A stretch of 64,000 nt of DNA, from contig JXTC01000302.1 in the NCBI GenBank assembly GCA_002914845.1, positions 186,132 to 250,131 on the forward strand, given 5' to 3'. Positions within the stretch are counted from its first letter, which is position 1, and every line of letters begins with the position of its first letter. The translations under genes were made by a program, and so were the position numbers. The notes under the pieces were generated by a model that worked only from the letters and a program-made list of their open reading frames with translations, was not told where the DNA came from and made no database searches. Shown piece by piece: positions 21,652 through 34,617 of this stretch. The stretch comes from Trema orientale. Lineage: Eukaryota; Streptophyta; Magnoliopsida; Rosales; Cannabaceae.

Positions 21652-23464
21652 CTAAACACGTCTCAGCAAGACCACCATAACAACCAGAGTTGCCAATCCC
21701 ATGAAGGACGCTCCAAGGGCCCTATCTATAATAGTTGCTTTTGCATCTCCATTGGCATTTGAAGACGGTCCAAATATGTTCAGAAAAGAACTTGAAAGGT
21801 TGCTAACCAGCTCAACCACAGTAAGCTTGATGTTTTGCAACATGCCCATAAACCAGTTCTCCGAGTCTTTATCCTGGCTTCCATCAGATGAATCCTCAAA
21901 TTTCCCAGCAAAAACTGGTTCTTGAAACTCAGCAACTGCAACAGAATCATTTAAGTAAATATCCATGTAACAGAGATGTATAATAACTTCAAAAACTTTG
22001 TGCAACATGGGAAAGAAACATAGGAGTCTTACTGCTCTGGTTTGACTGCATGAAATCTTTAAGCACGGGATTTTCCAACACAGCATTCCAGACATTGGGG
22101 TCAGAAGCAATGGAAGCTACCACATTCTGAATATGAAAACACAAAAAAAGAAAACACATAGCATGAGAACTAGGAACCGAGGAAAAGTTCAAAGCAAGCA
22201 TATCCAGAAGATCATCTTAAACATAAAACAAACAAGTATGCTCTCAACTTCCGAAGACTCAGACCTCCATGAGATTCTATCTACAAGAGGAAGGTCAGTC
22301 ATTACCTGTGCTTCAGTGCTTGTACTGAGAAGCTTAAATGCCTTGAGAGCATGATTCGGTACCGAGTTACTTCTAATAGTGTCAACAACAAGACAAGATT
22401 TAGTCTCCAAGTCAGGATTTGAAAACAGAGACAGGCCAGGTCCAGCTAGTTCCCCAGATCCAGAGGACTTAGGCGAAGACAGATATACCCTAAAACATCA
22501 CATAAGATCATAACAGACAAAAGATATCCAATATTTTGATATGAAAGTAATCGATTATTTATATTGGATATGAAAGTAATTGATTATTTTTAATCAATAT
22601 GGTTGACAAGCATTTATCCAAGCAAGAGGAACGATAGCAATTCAAGCTTTCATTCGCACAACAATCTCCATATAGCAATTCAACCAACTGAAATCTATGT
22701 CAGTTTCATCTGTACTTATGGCACAACTTCCCCGTTCTCTCACCAATTACATTGCCCAAAATGACCCCAAACGAAGTTCCCAAGCACACCAATCCATTAC
22801 TGCCCTTTTCTCAACATACAGCATCAAACTCAATCAACCCATTTTCATATTTCAACCAACTGTTCAAGTAAACCCTGTATCCCATTTAGTTTGCTACTCT
22901 CTGCTATACACTCTTAACATCTTTTCCACTCAAAATTTTCACTCTATCACCATTGCACCAAAGCAAATTCCAGATTTTTCTCATAAATTGTCCAAAAGGA
23001 AAATTTCCCAGATACACAATTATCACGAAATCAATGCCATATTTATAAAATAATAATAATAAATTAAAAAAAAAAAGTATTTTGTTTAGAGATGCATACT
23101 TATCAAGAGCATCTTTCAATTCAATGGTGGCTTCCTTAGCTTCGTTGAAGCTAGGGACCCCTGCGAACACAACCCTCGGCAAGGGCTCCCCTGCCGCCAT
23201 AACCAGCTCGTCCTCTCCGCCGGCGAACTCCCAGTCGTCCATATCCCACACCGGCCTCTGGATCGCCACCCCGTCAGCACCAGTGGCCTTGGCGGTCTGC
23301 GACGACGACGAGGTCAGGATCGCCGAGACGGGCATCGACGGCTTTCGCACCGACTGCTCGACGGCCGGGACGGCAGTCGCGCCGCGTATACCGCCGTGGA
23401 CTACGCCGGCGCCGATTCCGCCGGCGACCTTGGAAGCGGCTCTCATAGCTCCTCCTCCTCCCAT
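21652..23464 (-). CDS. Conserved plant tail-anchored protein of unknown function, 4 exons, 308 aa
   Basis: Minus-strand exons are 23464-23100, 22489-22306, 22126-22033 and 21935-21652; the total is 927 nt, GT-AG, phases consistent. The start chosen is the first ATG (MGGGGAMRAA); an upstream in-frame stretch has no ATG. The N-terminus is Gly/Ala-rich and low-complexity. A Trp/Asp-rich block (WDMDDWEFAGGEDELVM, about 73-89, then PRVVFAGVPSF) and VVASIASDPNVWNAVLENP look like the conserved cores. The C-terminus is one hydrophobic segment (GLATLVVMVVLL, about 293-304) followed by RRV, typical of a tail-anchored membrane protein facing the cytosol. I recognise it as a plant-conserved family but know no function. 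Exon 1 is strikingly GC-rich against its surroundings. Confidence 0.88.
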
Positions 23465-25285
23465 AGCGGAAATCGAAACCCTCTTGGAAATGGAGTTTTT
23501 CACCGACTATATATATATATATATATACACTTCTTGCTTTTTCTTTTTTTTTTTTTTTGGGTACTTTCGTTACAAATTAGTGGGGAGGGGAGATATATAT
23601 TCTATCTAGACAGGAATTCGAAAAGGGCCAAAGAATATTTATTATCTTATATTTTCTATGGTAGATTTGTGTTCGTATAGTAATTTTTGTGGGGCCCACT
23701 ATAGAACAAACGACAGGTAATTGCTTAGGAATTAAGCTGTCGTTTGCTAAAGGAATGGTGTTCCTAGAAGAATCCTACGTTTTTCCTTTGTCGTTTATTC
23801 TATGGCATTTGATGATTAGGTTACAATGATGGATCCATTGCCGACCACGTAGCATGGAATTGTTATCGTTTTTTTTTTTTTTTTTTTGTAATGTATTTGA
23901 GTTAATCTAATCTAATGGATTTTATTTCTTTTGACCCGAATACGATGAATTATTTGGAGGATAACTATAGCACGTTTACTAAACTGGCGAAAAGGAGTGT
24001 AATTGATAAATTTAGAATTCTCGAGTTTACTCGCGTATCAACAAATTTAATTTCTTCTAAAAAAAAAACTAATTTCTATGCATCCTAGCATAAAATTAGG
24101 AATAAGAATAACTACTTTTTAGGGGGACCTAATGACGGATGAAAGGGGTGAGAAATGAATTAACTTCTAATTTTTTCTGTCATTTTAATGTACTGATCCA
24201 CCATTTTTTTTTTTTCATTAAAGTGTGGGTTATTGGAATAGAAAACTCATTCCATCAAAATAGTATATTTCAATGCTTGTTTCATCTTTTTGGCAAAGGA
24301 ATAGGAATCTTAATTCCATTAAATGATGCAATTGATATTCCACTTCTCTACCAATGGAATAAAAGTTCCAACCTCTTTTAAATTTTGGTAAAACTAGTTT
24401 TTCTCTCTTTGCCTTACTAAAATATTTAAAAATAAGGGTAATTTTGTCAATACATAATATATTTCATTTCTTTCTACTGTTGATTTCAATTTTAACCCAA
24501 CAATGTATTATCATTCATATTCTTTTTCCAATTCCATTCTGTTCTAAATCTATTCTATGAACCAAACGCCACCTAAAAGTGCAGGTTAAGCATGAGACCA
24601 CTATTAATCTACCATTTTAATTTAAAGCTAAAATTTAAAACCATTATGTACTGGATAACCATAAGTAAAAATGGGTATTTTTCTGTAATCTAATTTATTT
24701 TGACTCATATTCCTTGAATTAGTAAAACACTTAAATGAAAACTATATCCTTTTTTAAAGTTCCTTTTTCGTTCTAATTCCTAAGTAATTAGGAAACACAA
24801 TAAATGAATTCTTAACCATCCTTCGTTTTCCTTTCTAATTTTTTAATTCCAATTTTTTTTTTTAATTAGTAAACACACTATGAATGGAAAGTTTTTTTTT
24901 TTTTTTTTGGGGGGGAAAGAAATTGAGAAGTCCTCTTTCTAAAATTAATATCTCTCATTTCCTCTACTTTCATCTCCATTTTCCATCCGTCCTCCACTTC
25001 CGTGTTTAATGGATTATGTAGCATTAAAAAAAAAAGAAAAAAAGAAAAAGACGATTTTGTACCATAGAAGAAAAATAGTAGGAAAAAAAGGACGAGGCTT
25101 TAGACCTTGTCAAAAGCGGTTAAACGGACATGGAACATATATGCCCTTTTTTAAAGCCTATTTACATCGATATTAATTTTTATTTTTAATAGATTCGTAC
25201 CTCTTTGTATACTTATTATTAGAGAAATGTACACTTTGGTATGCATTGTATACATTTTATGTGTGAAATAGTATAGCTGTAGACC
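23465..25285. other. Intergenic; (AT)n next to the gene and a MITE-like block
   Basis: (AT)n at about 23506-23527 lies directly upstream of the minus-strand gene and may hold its TATA. From about 24120 to 24575, TGGAATA/ATTCCA motifs recur in both orientations (for example ATTGGAATAGAAAACTCATTCCA and CCAATGGAATAAAAGTTCC) and the end reads GAACCAAACGCCACCT. This is a common plant MITE style, but the borders are not resolved. Poly(T) runs are at about 23869 and 24892. Confidence 0.4.
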
Positions 25286-25289
25286 GTTA

Positions 25290-26050
25290 TATAGTTTGGC
25301 TCAAATGGATATGGAACCTAAGCAGTTTTGGGGTAGACAGTGCTGAAATTCTGCTGTTTGCGTCGGTTGCAATGGACCATATATTGTTGACAAAGAATTC
25401 AGTAGTTCACGGCTCTACCCAACCTGATGTAGTAGCATGTTTGAGAACTATCTTGTCTTCATATTCCACTTTAGCTGAGGGGCTTATCACACATCCTACT
25501 CCTGTAGAAACTCCAATTTGGCAGGTTCCTCCTGAAGGGTGGATTAAACTGAATTTTGACGTTGCTGTAGGGAGCAATGAATTTATGCTAACCGCTGTGG
25601 CTCGTGATCATACTGGTGATATTGCTTTTGTGATGACAAACAAAAAAGTTCCTACATCCCCTTTGGTTGGGGAATGTCAAGCAGCCTTGTTGGCCTTGTC
25701 TGAAGCAGCCTCTCGAAAGTATTAGTTCTACATCATTAAAGGAGACTACCAAATTGTAATATCCAACCTCAACAATAAATCATCAAGTTGGGAAATTGTA
25801 AATTCAGTGGCAGCTATTAAAGCTCTTTGTCATTAGTTTATGGCTGTGTCTTTTACTCATGTCTCTAGAGTTTATAATTTTCATGCTCATAATCTGGCAA
25901 AATGGGCTCTGTCTTGTAATATTTATAGAGATATTGTCCCCAATGATATCCCTAGTACTGTTTTTTGTAGCTCTTCAGCTGCGGATTCTCATGTTCCTTG
26001 AGACCTAGGTTTCTCTTTAATATTATTGACGTTTTTCACCCAAAAAAAAA
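25290..26050 (+). pseudogene. LINE (non-LTR) RNase H remnant with 3' poly(A)
   Basis: The reading runs from an ILLFASVAMDHILLTKNSVVHG stretch, through PPEGWIKLNFDVAV (RVT_3-type RNase H start; catalytic Asp in NFD), ECQAALLALSEAA, to FHAHNLAKWAL near the end. Stops at about 25723 and in the downstream half break the frame. The copy ends with a short A tract at about 26041-26051. It is the inactive 3' end of a non-LTR element or a zf-RVT/RNase H domain gene. Confidence 0.8.
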
Positions 26051-26289
26051 AGACCGTTACATATTTTATAACCCATATCATAAGTATATATTTACACGTA
26101 AACATGTAACACACGTATTGATGAAATATAAGGGAATAGAAGTACTAAGCCTCAATTTAACAAAGGACATTCATGTAATTTCTCATGTCAAAGTCCAATT
26201 GAACCTCGAGTAAGGCCCAAAAGGATTTCTCTGGGCCGGACCCAACATATTTGAAGGGTAGCTTTCGGGCTCTGGTTGCCAAATAATGG

Positions 26290-26755
26290 GAAATATTGAT
26301 AAATACCTATTTTCAAAATCATATTTTCATAAATAATCGTTCTTTATTTTTATGTCATAAATACCCTTTTTGAGAGAAATGTAAACCATAACTGTTTTAC
26401 ACATGAAATGTATACCAACGGTATATATGTTATGCATTAAATGTATACCGTAGTTTATATTTTATGAATAAAAATTACACTAAAAATCGGCACACATTTA
26501 AAAATATATACACTACATGTCAAATTTAAAATGAAAAATATAAATCGTGGTAAACATTTACATTATAAATATATACCGTTCATATTTTATACATGAAATG
26601 TGCACTTCATGGATAAAATTTATATTATAAATGTGGACCGTTCATATTTTGCGTATAAAATGTGAATCATAAAAACGAATATTTTTAAAGGAAAAATTAA
26701 AAATAGATGTTTATAAAAACAAGTTTTAAAAACGGGTACTATGCATAAATGCCTC
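26290..26755. mobile_element. MULE-type MITE flanked by 11-bp direct repeats
   Basis: CCAAATAATGG occurs at 26279-26289 and again at 26756-26766, directly flanking a segment whose ends are imperfect inverted repeats (ATAAATACCTATTTTC on the left; the right end in reverse complement gives ATGCATAGTACCCGTTTTTA). The 9-11-bp target duplication fits Mutator-like elements. The inside is rich in ATGTATACC and ACATTTTATA motifs and non-coding. A second copy lies at about 42845-44100. Confidence 0.75.
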
Positions 26756-26766
26756 CCAAATAATGG

Positions 26767-29700
26767 ACTTCTTAGCTTCTTGATAGTGTTCGAGAGTGTG
26801 ATCCACCGGTCTTGTCACTCTTTACCTTATGAGGCAGGCACATTTGTATTGTAACTATCATTAGCAATGTAGCAAGACTTTTCTAGACTTATATTGTATC
26901 TGTCGTTTGTCGTTAACATGACTTTCTTTGCTTTTTTTTTTTTTTTGGGTTTTTCCAAAAGTCTCTGATATATTTTTTTAATATCTGAAGAGGAATTATC
27001 AACTGTGTAAAACATGTGCATTAACTGAGAAGAAGCAAAAGGAATGGTCCCCTTCACTCCAACCTCATTAAATTAAGCCTAGCTCATATATTGCTCCTGC
27101 CTCCTAGGTCATTAAAGCGGATGCGACACCTTTTCCTAAGGATCCAATGCAAAAAGATTCACAACATTATTCACGTGTATGAGATCTTTGTCCAAATTTT
27201 CACCTCTAGTAAGGTATAGGACTTCATCCACTAATACCACTGCAATGAACCACTCATTTTCAATTTCCAACATTTATAGGAGATTCATTTTAATATTTTA
27301 CTATATTATGCTCTTGACCAATAAATAATGAGCTACGATTACTCAAGGCACGTTACCCTACCCTGTATGTATTATTCCAACACCCCTACTCTCACTTCTT
27401 TACTGGCCCTTCAGAAGCTACTCTAATTAACCTAAGAAATTGATCCAATTCTTTTCAATAGTTTCAAACATAAAGAAATTATTAAGCACTTCTAGTTTCT
27501 CTAATTCTTGGGAAAAATGCAACTTACATGTCTGTTAGCTACCCTAATAGTACACACCAACCTCTCCATCGTATTTTTTTTCCCTATAAAAAAATCAAAT
27601 ATATATAGGGCACTAATTCAATAAGTATTTTTTTTTTCTATACATGAGTATTATTTTGGTTAATTAAAATTTATCATGCACATCTTTTTATAATAAAAAG
27701 TAAGAGAAATAAATATTATTAATGATATACGTTTTTTTATGTACATCATTATAGTCATTGGATTATTATGATGATTCAACGACTAAAAAAAATACATATA
27801 TATGAGTAAAAAAAAAATACTTATCATATATATAAATACTAAAAAAAGGGAAGATATTTCGTGAGATTGATATCATACCTTATTCATTAAGCTTTAATAT
27901 TAATAGTGTTGAATAACTCTAGGCCCTTTCAGATTCATTTGGTCGAATTAAATTCTTGATGTTAAAGTTTATAAATAAGAGTTTGAGTTTGGTGAGCCAT
28001 CGGCATCAACTTACACTTGGAGGCAACCTATTAGCTATATGTCACGTAGTTTTTGAGGTAGATGAACTGCCTAAACGGTTTAAGTAATCTAAAATTAGTT
28101 GAATTCACACTTAATATTTTGTAATAAAACAGAGTAAAATCAGGGCCAGCCAATAATAAACAACAAGTTTGAGAATCTCTTCAGCAAAAAAAAAAAAAAA
28201 AATGTTTGAGAATCTGAATGGTTAATATTAGCAATCTCAATAGGCCAATTACACAGCAAACTGCTAAGGACAAACACTTCCTTTCTTTAATTAATAGAGT
28301 CTGCAAATTTGACCGCCAATTATTAGAAACTGACATAAGGAATAACACCTTTCATAAACCAATACACATGAAAGGACAAAGCTTCTCACCACCACCAGAT
28401 TCCTCATTTTGCTCATTAAGAAATAATCATATTGAATTTTTTTCAAAAAAAAAAAGGAAAAGAAAACAAGTATTTTGATGGGAAATTCTATAATTTATAG
28501 GTCCCACTCCCACCAATAATGATCATAATATCTTGAGAATTGAATGGTATAGATTTGCAAGAAAATTAATTCAAGGGCCTTTAAAAATATTATAATGGGA
28601 AAACAGGAATGACCCATATGAAAATTTTCAACCTTATGGTGAAGTTTCCATACTTCATTTTGAGCGAGGTAAACATGACTCGGAACTTTTCAATCTAAGT
28701 TACTAGTTTTACTATAACATTACTTGGGTTCAAAAAAGTTTATATTATTGTTGTCTTCCAAACTTAACTGAGCCCAATAACGTGAATAAAGTAGTGGAAC
28801 CCCTCGCCGAATCAGGACAGAAAAAATTGTTGTTTCCCATTAAATAATTTATGCTTAACAGCTGCACTATCAGGCCGAGACAGGAATGTTAGTATAAAAA
28901 ATATTAAGAAAAGCCCAGACTGTGAGGCCAATTCGCTGAATATTACAATGTTTTGTTTTCAAATTTTGCGTCACTTTGACATTAACTTCAAAAATGGACA
29001 CTTTTCCACTATAACTACACATGAGAGAAGAAGAAATAGGGTACTTTTGTAATATGCAACATATTTCGATTGATGCGCGTTCGGAGCGAATTTTAAATCA
29101 TCATTATCGTATTTCGAATGCAATTTAAATATGACAATTCAAAAACATTCACCGAGTATATATTTATTCTTTCGTATCATAGCTCGAACAAATGCTCAAA
29201 TACGCTCCCTCGCATAGTTAGGTTGTCAAACTCAAATAATGCTTAAATATTCACAAATCAAAAGGGCAGTGCCAAAAAAGGGTATGAGATAGGGGGCCAA
29301 CCAGAGAGCAAAAGCCGAAAGAAGTGACACAAGTGCAATTATAGGGTGTACCCCAGCATATGAAGGTGCGTGTGGGTCCGTTGGTACAATAATGAGGACC
29401 CCACCTCATGAGATTGGTCCCACATTTCCCGCGTAAAATAAAAAGCCAAATTTAGAGGAGTGAATTTGAAGGTAATAATACGAAATGAATTTACTAATAA
29501 AATCCCATGCAGCTATTCAGTAAAGTGTTTTGTCTGTACAATGGCATAATATTCTCCCGTGAAGGGAGGCTTTTTATTACCTTTTCCTCCTTTAATTAGA
29601 ATCCTCGTCTAATTTTTAGTGGACTCTAAAATAGGTTCTTTGAATTCCCAATTCTGAAACAATCTTAAAATTAGAAAAAGCAAAAAACTAGATACTATTT

Positions 29701-30263
29701 TTCCTCTTTTAATTTTACGATAAAATGGTGATACCAAATTTCTTTTTTAAGCATCCATTTCTAAATTCTAGTTCAATTTTCCTATTTCTTTAAGAAACAA
29801 AAGACATACACTTCAAAATTTCAAAAAAAAAAAACATATACTTCAAGAAAATATCTTTCTTCTTAATTTGCATAAAATAGAAGAAAATTATCTCAGTTTT
29901 ATCCAAAACAAGTTTTGGGAGATGATATACGTATGTGTATATACATATAATAGCTCTATAGTAGATCGGATAAAGAAATACGATTCTTTGCTTTGGTTCT
30001 TATCTAAAAATATTATATTAAATTAATAAAAGGGCCAGAATGAAGAAAAGTTAAAAGATTAGAACCTCTAATTTGATTAATTAGGACATTCTTGATTCCC
30101 AAACATACCACATATCTTTACCATATTCTCCTAACTCAACCTCTCTAATCTGGAAAAACCCACCTAGTTATGTAACTATAATTAGACTATAAAAATATTA
30201 CACATTACAAAGGAAAAGACAAAAGTTGAAACAGGTCGATCGGCATTTTTATTTCTACTATAT
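26767..30263. other. Intergenic, AT-rich, nothing coding recognised
   Basis: Scattered homopolymers (about 26934-26946 T, about 28184-28202 A) and short low-complexity stretches. No gene, RNA or bounded element could be supported. Confidence 0.45.
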
Positions 30264-31244
30264 CTATCTCAAAGCCTCAATGCCTCTCCCTTTCCTCAAA
30301 TTATTCTTCAAAACACCTGCAAAAATCACATCAAATTATTTATTAAAAATATCAACAAAAAGTGAACCTACTTCTTAATAATTGAATCCACAAATTTCAA
30401 ACCTGCCTTTGCTACTGTACTTGCACCCACCATATACACCTTTATTTTATTTTATTCTCATTTTAAGGACTTGGTCCATAAGAAATTTATTCTAAAATTT
30501 AATTCCTTTTTTTCTTTAAAAAAAAATCATGAGAGACTGTTGAGAAACTGACTACACAGTACACAGACATTAATATCCAAAAGCTGTTTCAAACCTAAAC
30601 ACATAACAGAAACCCCAGAGCATATGTTACAAAAAAAAAGGTATTAATAAACATACTAAAACCCCAAAAAATAAAACCATAATTGTACACACTCAAACAA
30701 AAATAAATACACATATATATAATAGAAATATAAAGTTAAAAAAAAAAACATAACATATACCTTGGGGCTTACAGTTAGGGGGATCCTCAAAGAGTGACAA
30801 GGAGAGTTGTTTGTGTGCAACAACAATGTCAAACAAGATAAGACCAGATTTAGGGTCGTCAACGATGATATCTTTGACCGGCAACCATAAAAAGAGCTCT
30901 TCTTGGGTCAAACCCTCAACTCCCATGAGACTCCCATAGCTGAGGTTAGCCCTCAAAACGGTGTCGTAGAAGACCCTGTTCTCAAACTTGGTCAGGCATG
31001 GTCCATGGAGGGTCACCTCTAGCAGCCCTTCGTCTGAGAGGGTGTAGGACTTGACCTCCTTAGGGAAGAGACCAGCCGGTAACCCTTTTGACCGGAGAAG
31101 GTCGTGAATATCGGAGGGTGATGATGAGGTGGAGGGGAGAGAGAGGGGTAGTAGAGAGAGAAAGATGGTCCATAGAAGAAGAAGAAAGAGTGGAGGAGGA
31201 GTACTGGAGTGGCGTTGTGTGTTAAGGGAGGTGATGAACCTCAT
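30264..31244 (-). CDS. Secreted DUF538-family protein, 2 exons, 178 aa
   Basis: Exon 1 is 31244-30761 and exon 2 is 30316-30264 (minus strand; phase 1 junction, total 537 nt). The N-terminus carries a hydrophobic signal segment (LFLLLLWTIFLSLLPLSL, residues 19-36). The mature part starts with the family's hallmark DIHDLLRSKGLPAGLFP and continues with YDTVLRANLSYGSL, GLTQEELFLWLPV and the C-terminal VLKNNLRKGRGIEALR encoded by exon 2. DUF538 proteins are small plant proteins, probably apoplastic, some linked to stress; the biochemical role is not settled. The leader is CT-rich on the coding strand (31255-31300). Confidence 0.92.
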
Positions 31245-33206
31245 GCTTTGGCTCTTTAGAATGAGAGAGAGAGAATGTGAGAGAGAGAGAAGAGAAGGAA
31301 ATTGGAATATTTAAGAAGGTGATTATGGAAAGTTCAAGGACTGTTTAAAAAAGGGAAGGTGGGAGGAGATGTGAGTTTACTATATTGCCCTTGGTTGGTG
31401 ACTGAGGTCCGGTTGGGAAGCCAAAACAATAGTGATTCATTAGGGCCTCAAATAATTTTAATAGTATTACTACTTGATGAATGTTTCTTAATCGTCTGAT
31501 TTGCATACTATTGTACTTTGATAGAGTAATGTGTTGAGGAGCATTTGTGGCGTTGAACATCACAACTAATAGAAATGTAAGATTTATGTCTAAACTTAAA
31601 AGGAAGACTCACCACTGATCCACAGATTCTCTATTTAGCATATGAAATTTTTCACTCTGATATATGGTTTGATATTTAAAAATATGCACTAACATCAATT
31701 CGTATTTTGTACCACGAAAACGCTCGAGTAAAATAAGAGGGGAATGTCGTATATGAACGTGGTGGTAATAAGACACCATTTGGCATCTGCTTAGTGTGTT
31801 ATCGAATTGCTTAATTCTTATGCTTTTGGCAGAATTAGGAGCTTCTATATATATATATATATATAATATATATATATATTTCGCTTCGATGTTTTAACCT
31901 TGGTTGCTTGTATGAGATTACTCGATAACTTTTGCTTTTTTATTTATAAAACAACAGTTAAGTAATCTACTATTATGATCAACACTCCTTAATTAGTTCT
32001 ACCAATTAAGTGGTTAAGCTTGAAAATTAAAACACAGCATAGAACTAAACGATACAAAGGAAGAAGCTATCAGAAACGTCGGATCTTGTTCAACCAAGTG
32101 ATAGGTAGTTGTGTTAGCATAACACCAGCTCATAACGAAAATGATATAAACAAAAAAATATGTAGATACAATATAAAAAGTGACGTAGAATAATTAAGCT
32201 GATACCAAGTTTGGTGGTCCAAGCAAAGCAACTCAGCCAATTAAGCTAAGTTGTCTCACCTTTCATTGTCGAGATTGATACCAAAAAAGAGGAATTAATT
32301 AATTTGCATTATGATAGCAAGCAAAAGTTGTTTTTACTCATTAGCCATCCAAAAACGTGATTAGGGAGACTCATTAATTAACCATAGTTAGACACACAAG
32401 GGTATTTTGGCGATTTTAGTTCTCAGCATGAATAACCGATAATGATATATATATATGTATGTATAGAATGTAACGGCTGCATCTGCAGTCAAAAAGGTCT
32501 GAACTCGGGAGGTCTCTTACGTCATTTACGGAATGGGATGAAGGGTAAAGATGTAATAACACAACATTTCTGTAAATAGTACTCCTTTTTTAAATCTAAG
32601 CTTAGCTTTGGCAAAGCCAAAAAATAATGAAATAAAAAAGTCAAGGTTCGCTAGTATTGGAAAATTACGAAATTATTGACCTTTTATGACTAAAAAGGAC
32701 AATTTCTATTTTATTTTTTGGCCACTGAGGAGTGAAGAGTCACGCAGTGACTGAGCTAGCAAGTAGCAAGACTGACCAAGCCAAAAAGTTTCTAAAGGGT
32801 AATGAGTAGGTTACCCATGGGGAGCTAGAGGTGGGTCCCTTGTCTGGGGCCCACTAAGGGATAGCCACTTGGCATTTTTCTGTTTTACATTGTAGTTGTT
32901 TTTTAGTGGAGTCCTATAAATAAAAATATCAAGAAAAAGAAAAAGCGTGGACTGAGATGGGAAAACGGTAACCGGTTTAACATGCACACGTGTCATCTCA
33001 TGCAGCCTGCACGTCCCCACACGTGACATGTACGTGACCCGTGCAGTTCATCCTCGACGTAGATTGGCCGCACGTGACGTGTACGTGAGTAACGTGTCCT
33101 GGGTAGTTCAACTTCAAGCTGGTTACCACGGTTTTTTTTTTAAAAAAGCTGGTTATCAAGTTGATTGGCAAACCGAAGTCATTACTCATCAACAACATTA
33201 TTATTA
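31245..33206. other. Intergenic upstream of the DUF538 gene
   Basis: Contains (TA)n at about 31847-31878 and the G-box cluster listed separately. No coding sequence was recognised. Confidence 0.5.
32987..33106. promoter_or_regulatory. Cluster of G-box / ABRE-like motifs
   Basis: Three perfect CACGTG palindromes (32987-32992, 33020-33025, 33071-33076) lie within 90 bases, with further TACGTGA copies (about 33031 and 33082) and AACGTGT. Two similar sub-units are visible: ACACGTGACATGTACGTGA and GCACGTGACGTGTACGTGA, about 51 bases apart. CACGTG is the core of plant bZIP and bHLH sites. The cluster is about 1.75 kb upstream of the DUF538 start. A regulatory role is inference. Confidence 0.5.
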
Positions 33207-33214
33207 GTGTTAAT

Positions 33215-33940
33215 TAGGGGTGGCAATTTAGGTCACGACACGATAACACGATTCGAAAATGACACGAAGTTAGCGGGTTTGGGTTTGTCTTAAACAGGTA
33301 CAGGTCAAAACAGGTTAAACCCGATTAAACACGATTAAATAATAGGTCATTAGCAGGTTAACCTGTTAAACCCAAAATTGACCCGTTTAACACGATTAAA
33401 TTTTTTGAGACATTGTATTATCTTGTGTGTACCAAGACTTAAAACTTCCCTTTCATGTTTTATGTACTAAAACTTGAAAGTTTTATTTTGGTTTTAAACT
33501 TTGGATTGTGTATTATATTTATTTGATTATGGTTACTTGGTTATATTGGAAATATAAAATAAGTTAATAGATTATATCAAGTTATATTGAAAATGTGAAA
33601 TAGGTTAACATGTTAAAATTAATAGGTTAATACGTTATGTCAAGTTGAATCAAATACAATATATTTAACATTAACATGTTAAATTGAGTTCAATTAACGG
33701 GTTAACAGTATACAGGTTAACAGATCGTGTTACGTTGGACACGATCTGAATACGACCTATTTAAATAACGTGTTAAATGTGTCGCTCACAGGTTAACCTG
33801 TTTATTTAGTGTGTCGGGTGTGGGTTTACAAATCATGACACGAATAATAAATGTGTCGGGTTTGGGTTTGGTAATTGCTCATTATATATATGCCTCGACA
33901 CGACACGAATATGACACAACGACACGAATTGCCACCCCTA
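33215..33940. mobile_element. Non-autonomous hAT-like element 1, 726 bp, perfect 8-bp TSD
   Basis: TAGGGGTGGCAATT at the left end faces AATTGCCACCCCTA at the right end, and GTGTTAAT flanks both sides (33207-33214 and 33941-33948). The interior is packed with GGTTAA/TTAACC and CACGA subterminal repeats and has no transposase. Confidence 0.92.
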
Positions 33941-34263
33941 GTGTTAATTGCATAAAAATACTATGAAATATGACTTTTTTATAATTTTAATCTTATTTTT
34001 TGGCATGTACAAAATTATTCCTTCACATTTAAATATCTATAAGTATTTATATTTGATATACAAAATAGGTTATTTGTACTGACTGTTCTAAATTATTTTC
34101 TGAATAAGGTACCCTTAATTTGGATTCCAAGTTTAGTGCAGAATTTTTTAGTCAATTTAGTCACGAATGATGGTTATTCATAGAGATTTTAAATATGAAT
34201 GTATAATTTTGCACAAGTTAAAAGTGCAGAATAATTATACTTCAAGTTCTTTTTTTTTTTTTA

Positions 34264-34617
34264 GATAATATCATTTTTATATTTTGTATTTTAACACTTT
34301 GTTCAAATTATACCTTTTGTTTTAGTTATTATCAATATTGACATTTAGATTTGAAATCTGTTAAAAAATTTTACACTAACACCAATTTAGAACAATTAAT
34401 TTACCAAAGTGTCATTTAAGAAATTGAAAATAAACCATATAAAAGTTGACCCGAGAATAAGTTTATCAAATCATATTGGTAAATTAACTACTCTAAATTA
34501 GTGTTAGGGTATAAATTTATAATAAATATTAAATCTAGCGGTCAATATTGATAATAACCAAAACACAAGATATAAACTTAACAAAATGTCAAAATACAAG
34601 ATATAAAAGTGATATTT
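34264..34617. mobile_element. Palindromic MITE, about 354 bp
   Basis: GATAATATCATTTTTATATTTTG at the left faces TACAAGATATAAAAGTGATATT at the right. Inside, AACACCAATTTAGAA faces TCTAAATTAGTGTT, so the whole element folds back. A close copy is at 52570-52928, and similar ends bound 11738-13188. Confidence 0.8.

Noticed and set aside
23082..23609. 175-codon plus-strand open frame
   Set aside because: Antisense shadow of the GC-rich first exon of the tail-anchored protein gene.
30656..30862. Extended DUF538 reading frame into 30693
   Set aside because: This is intron read-through; splicing to 30316-30264 restores the family's conserved C-terminus.
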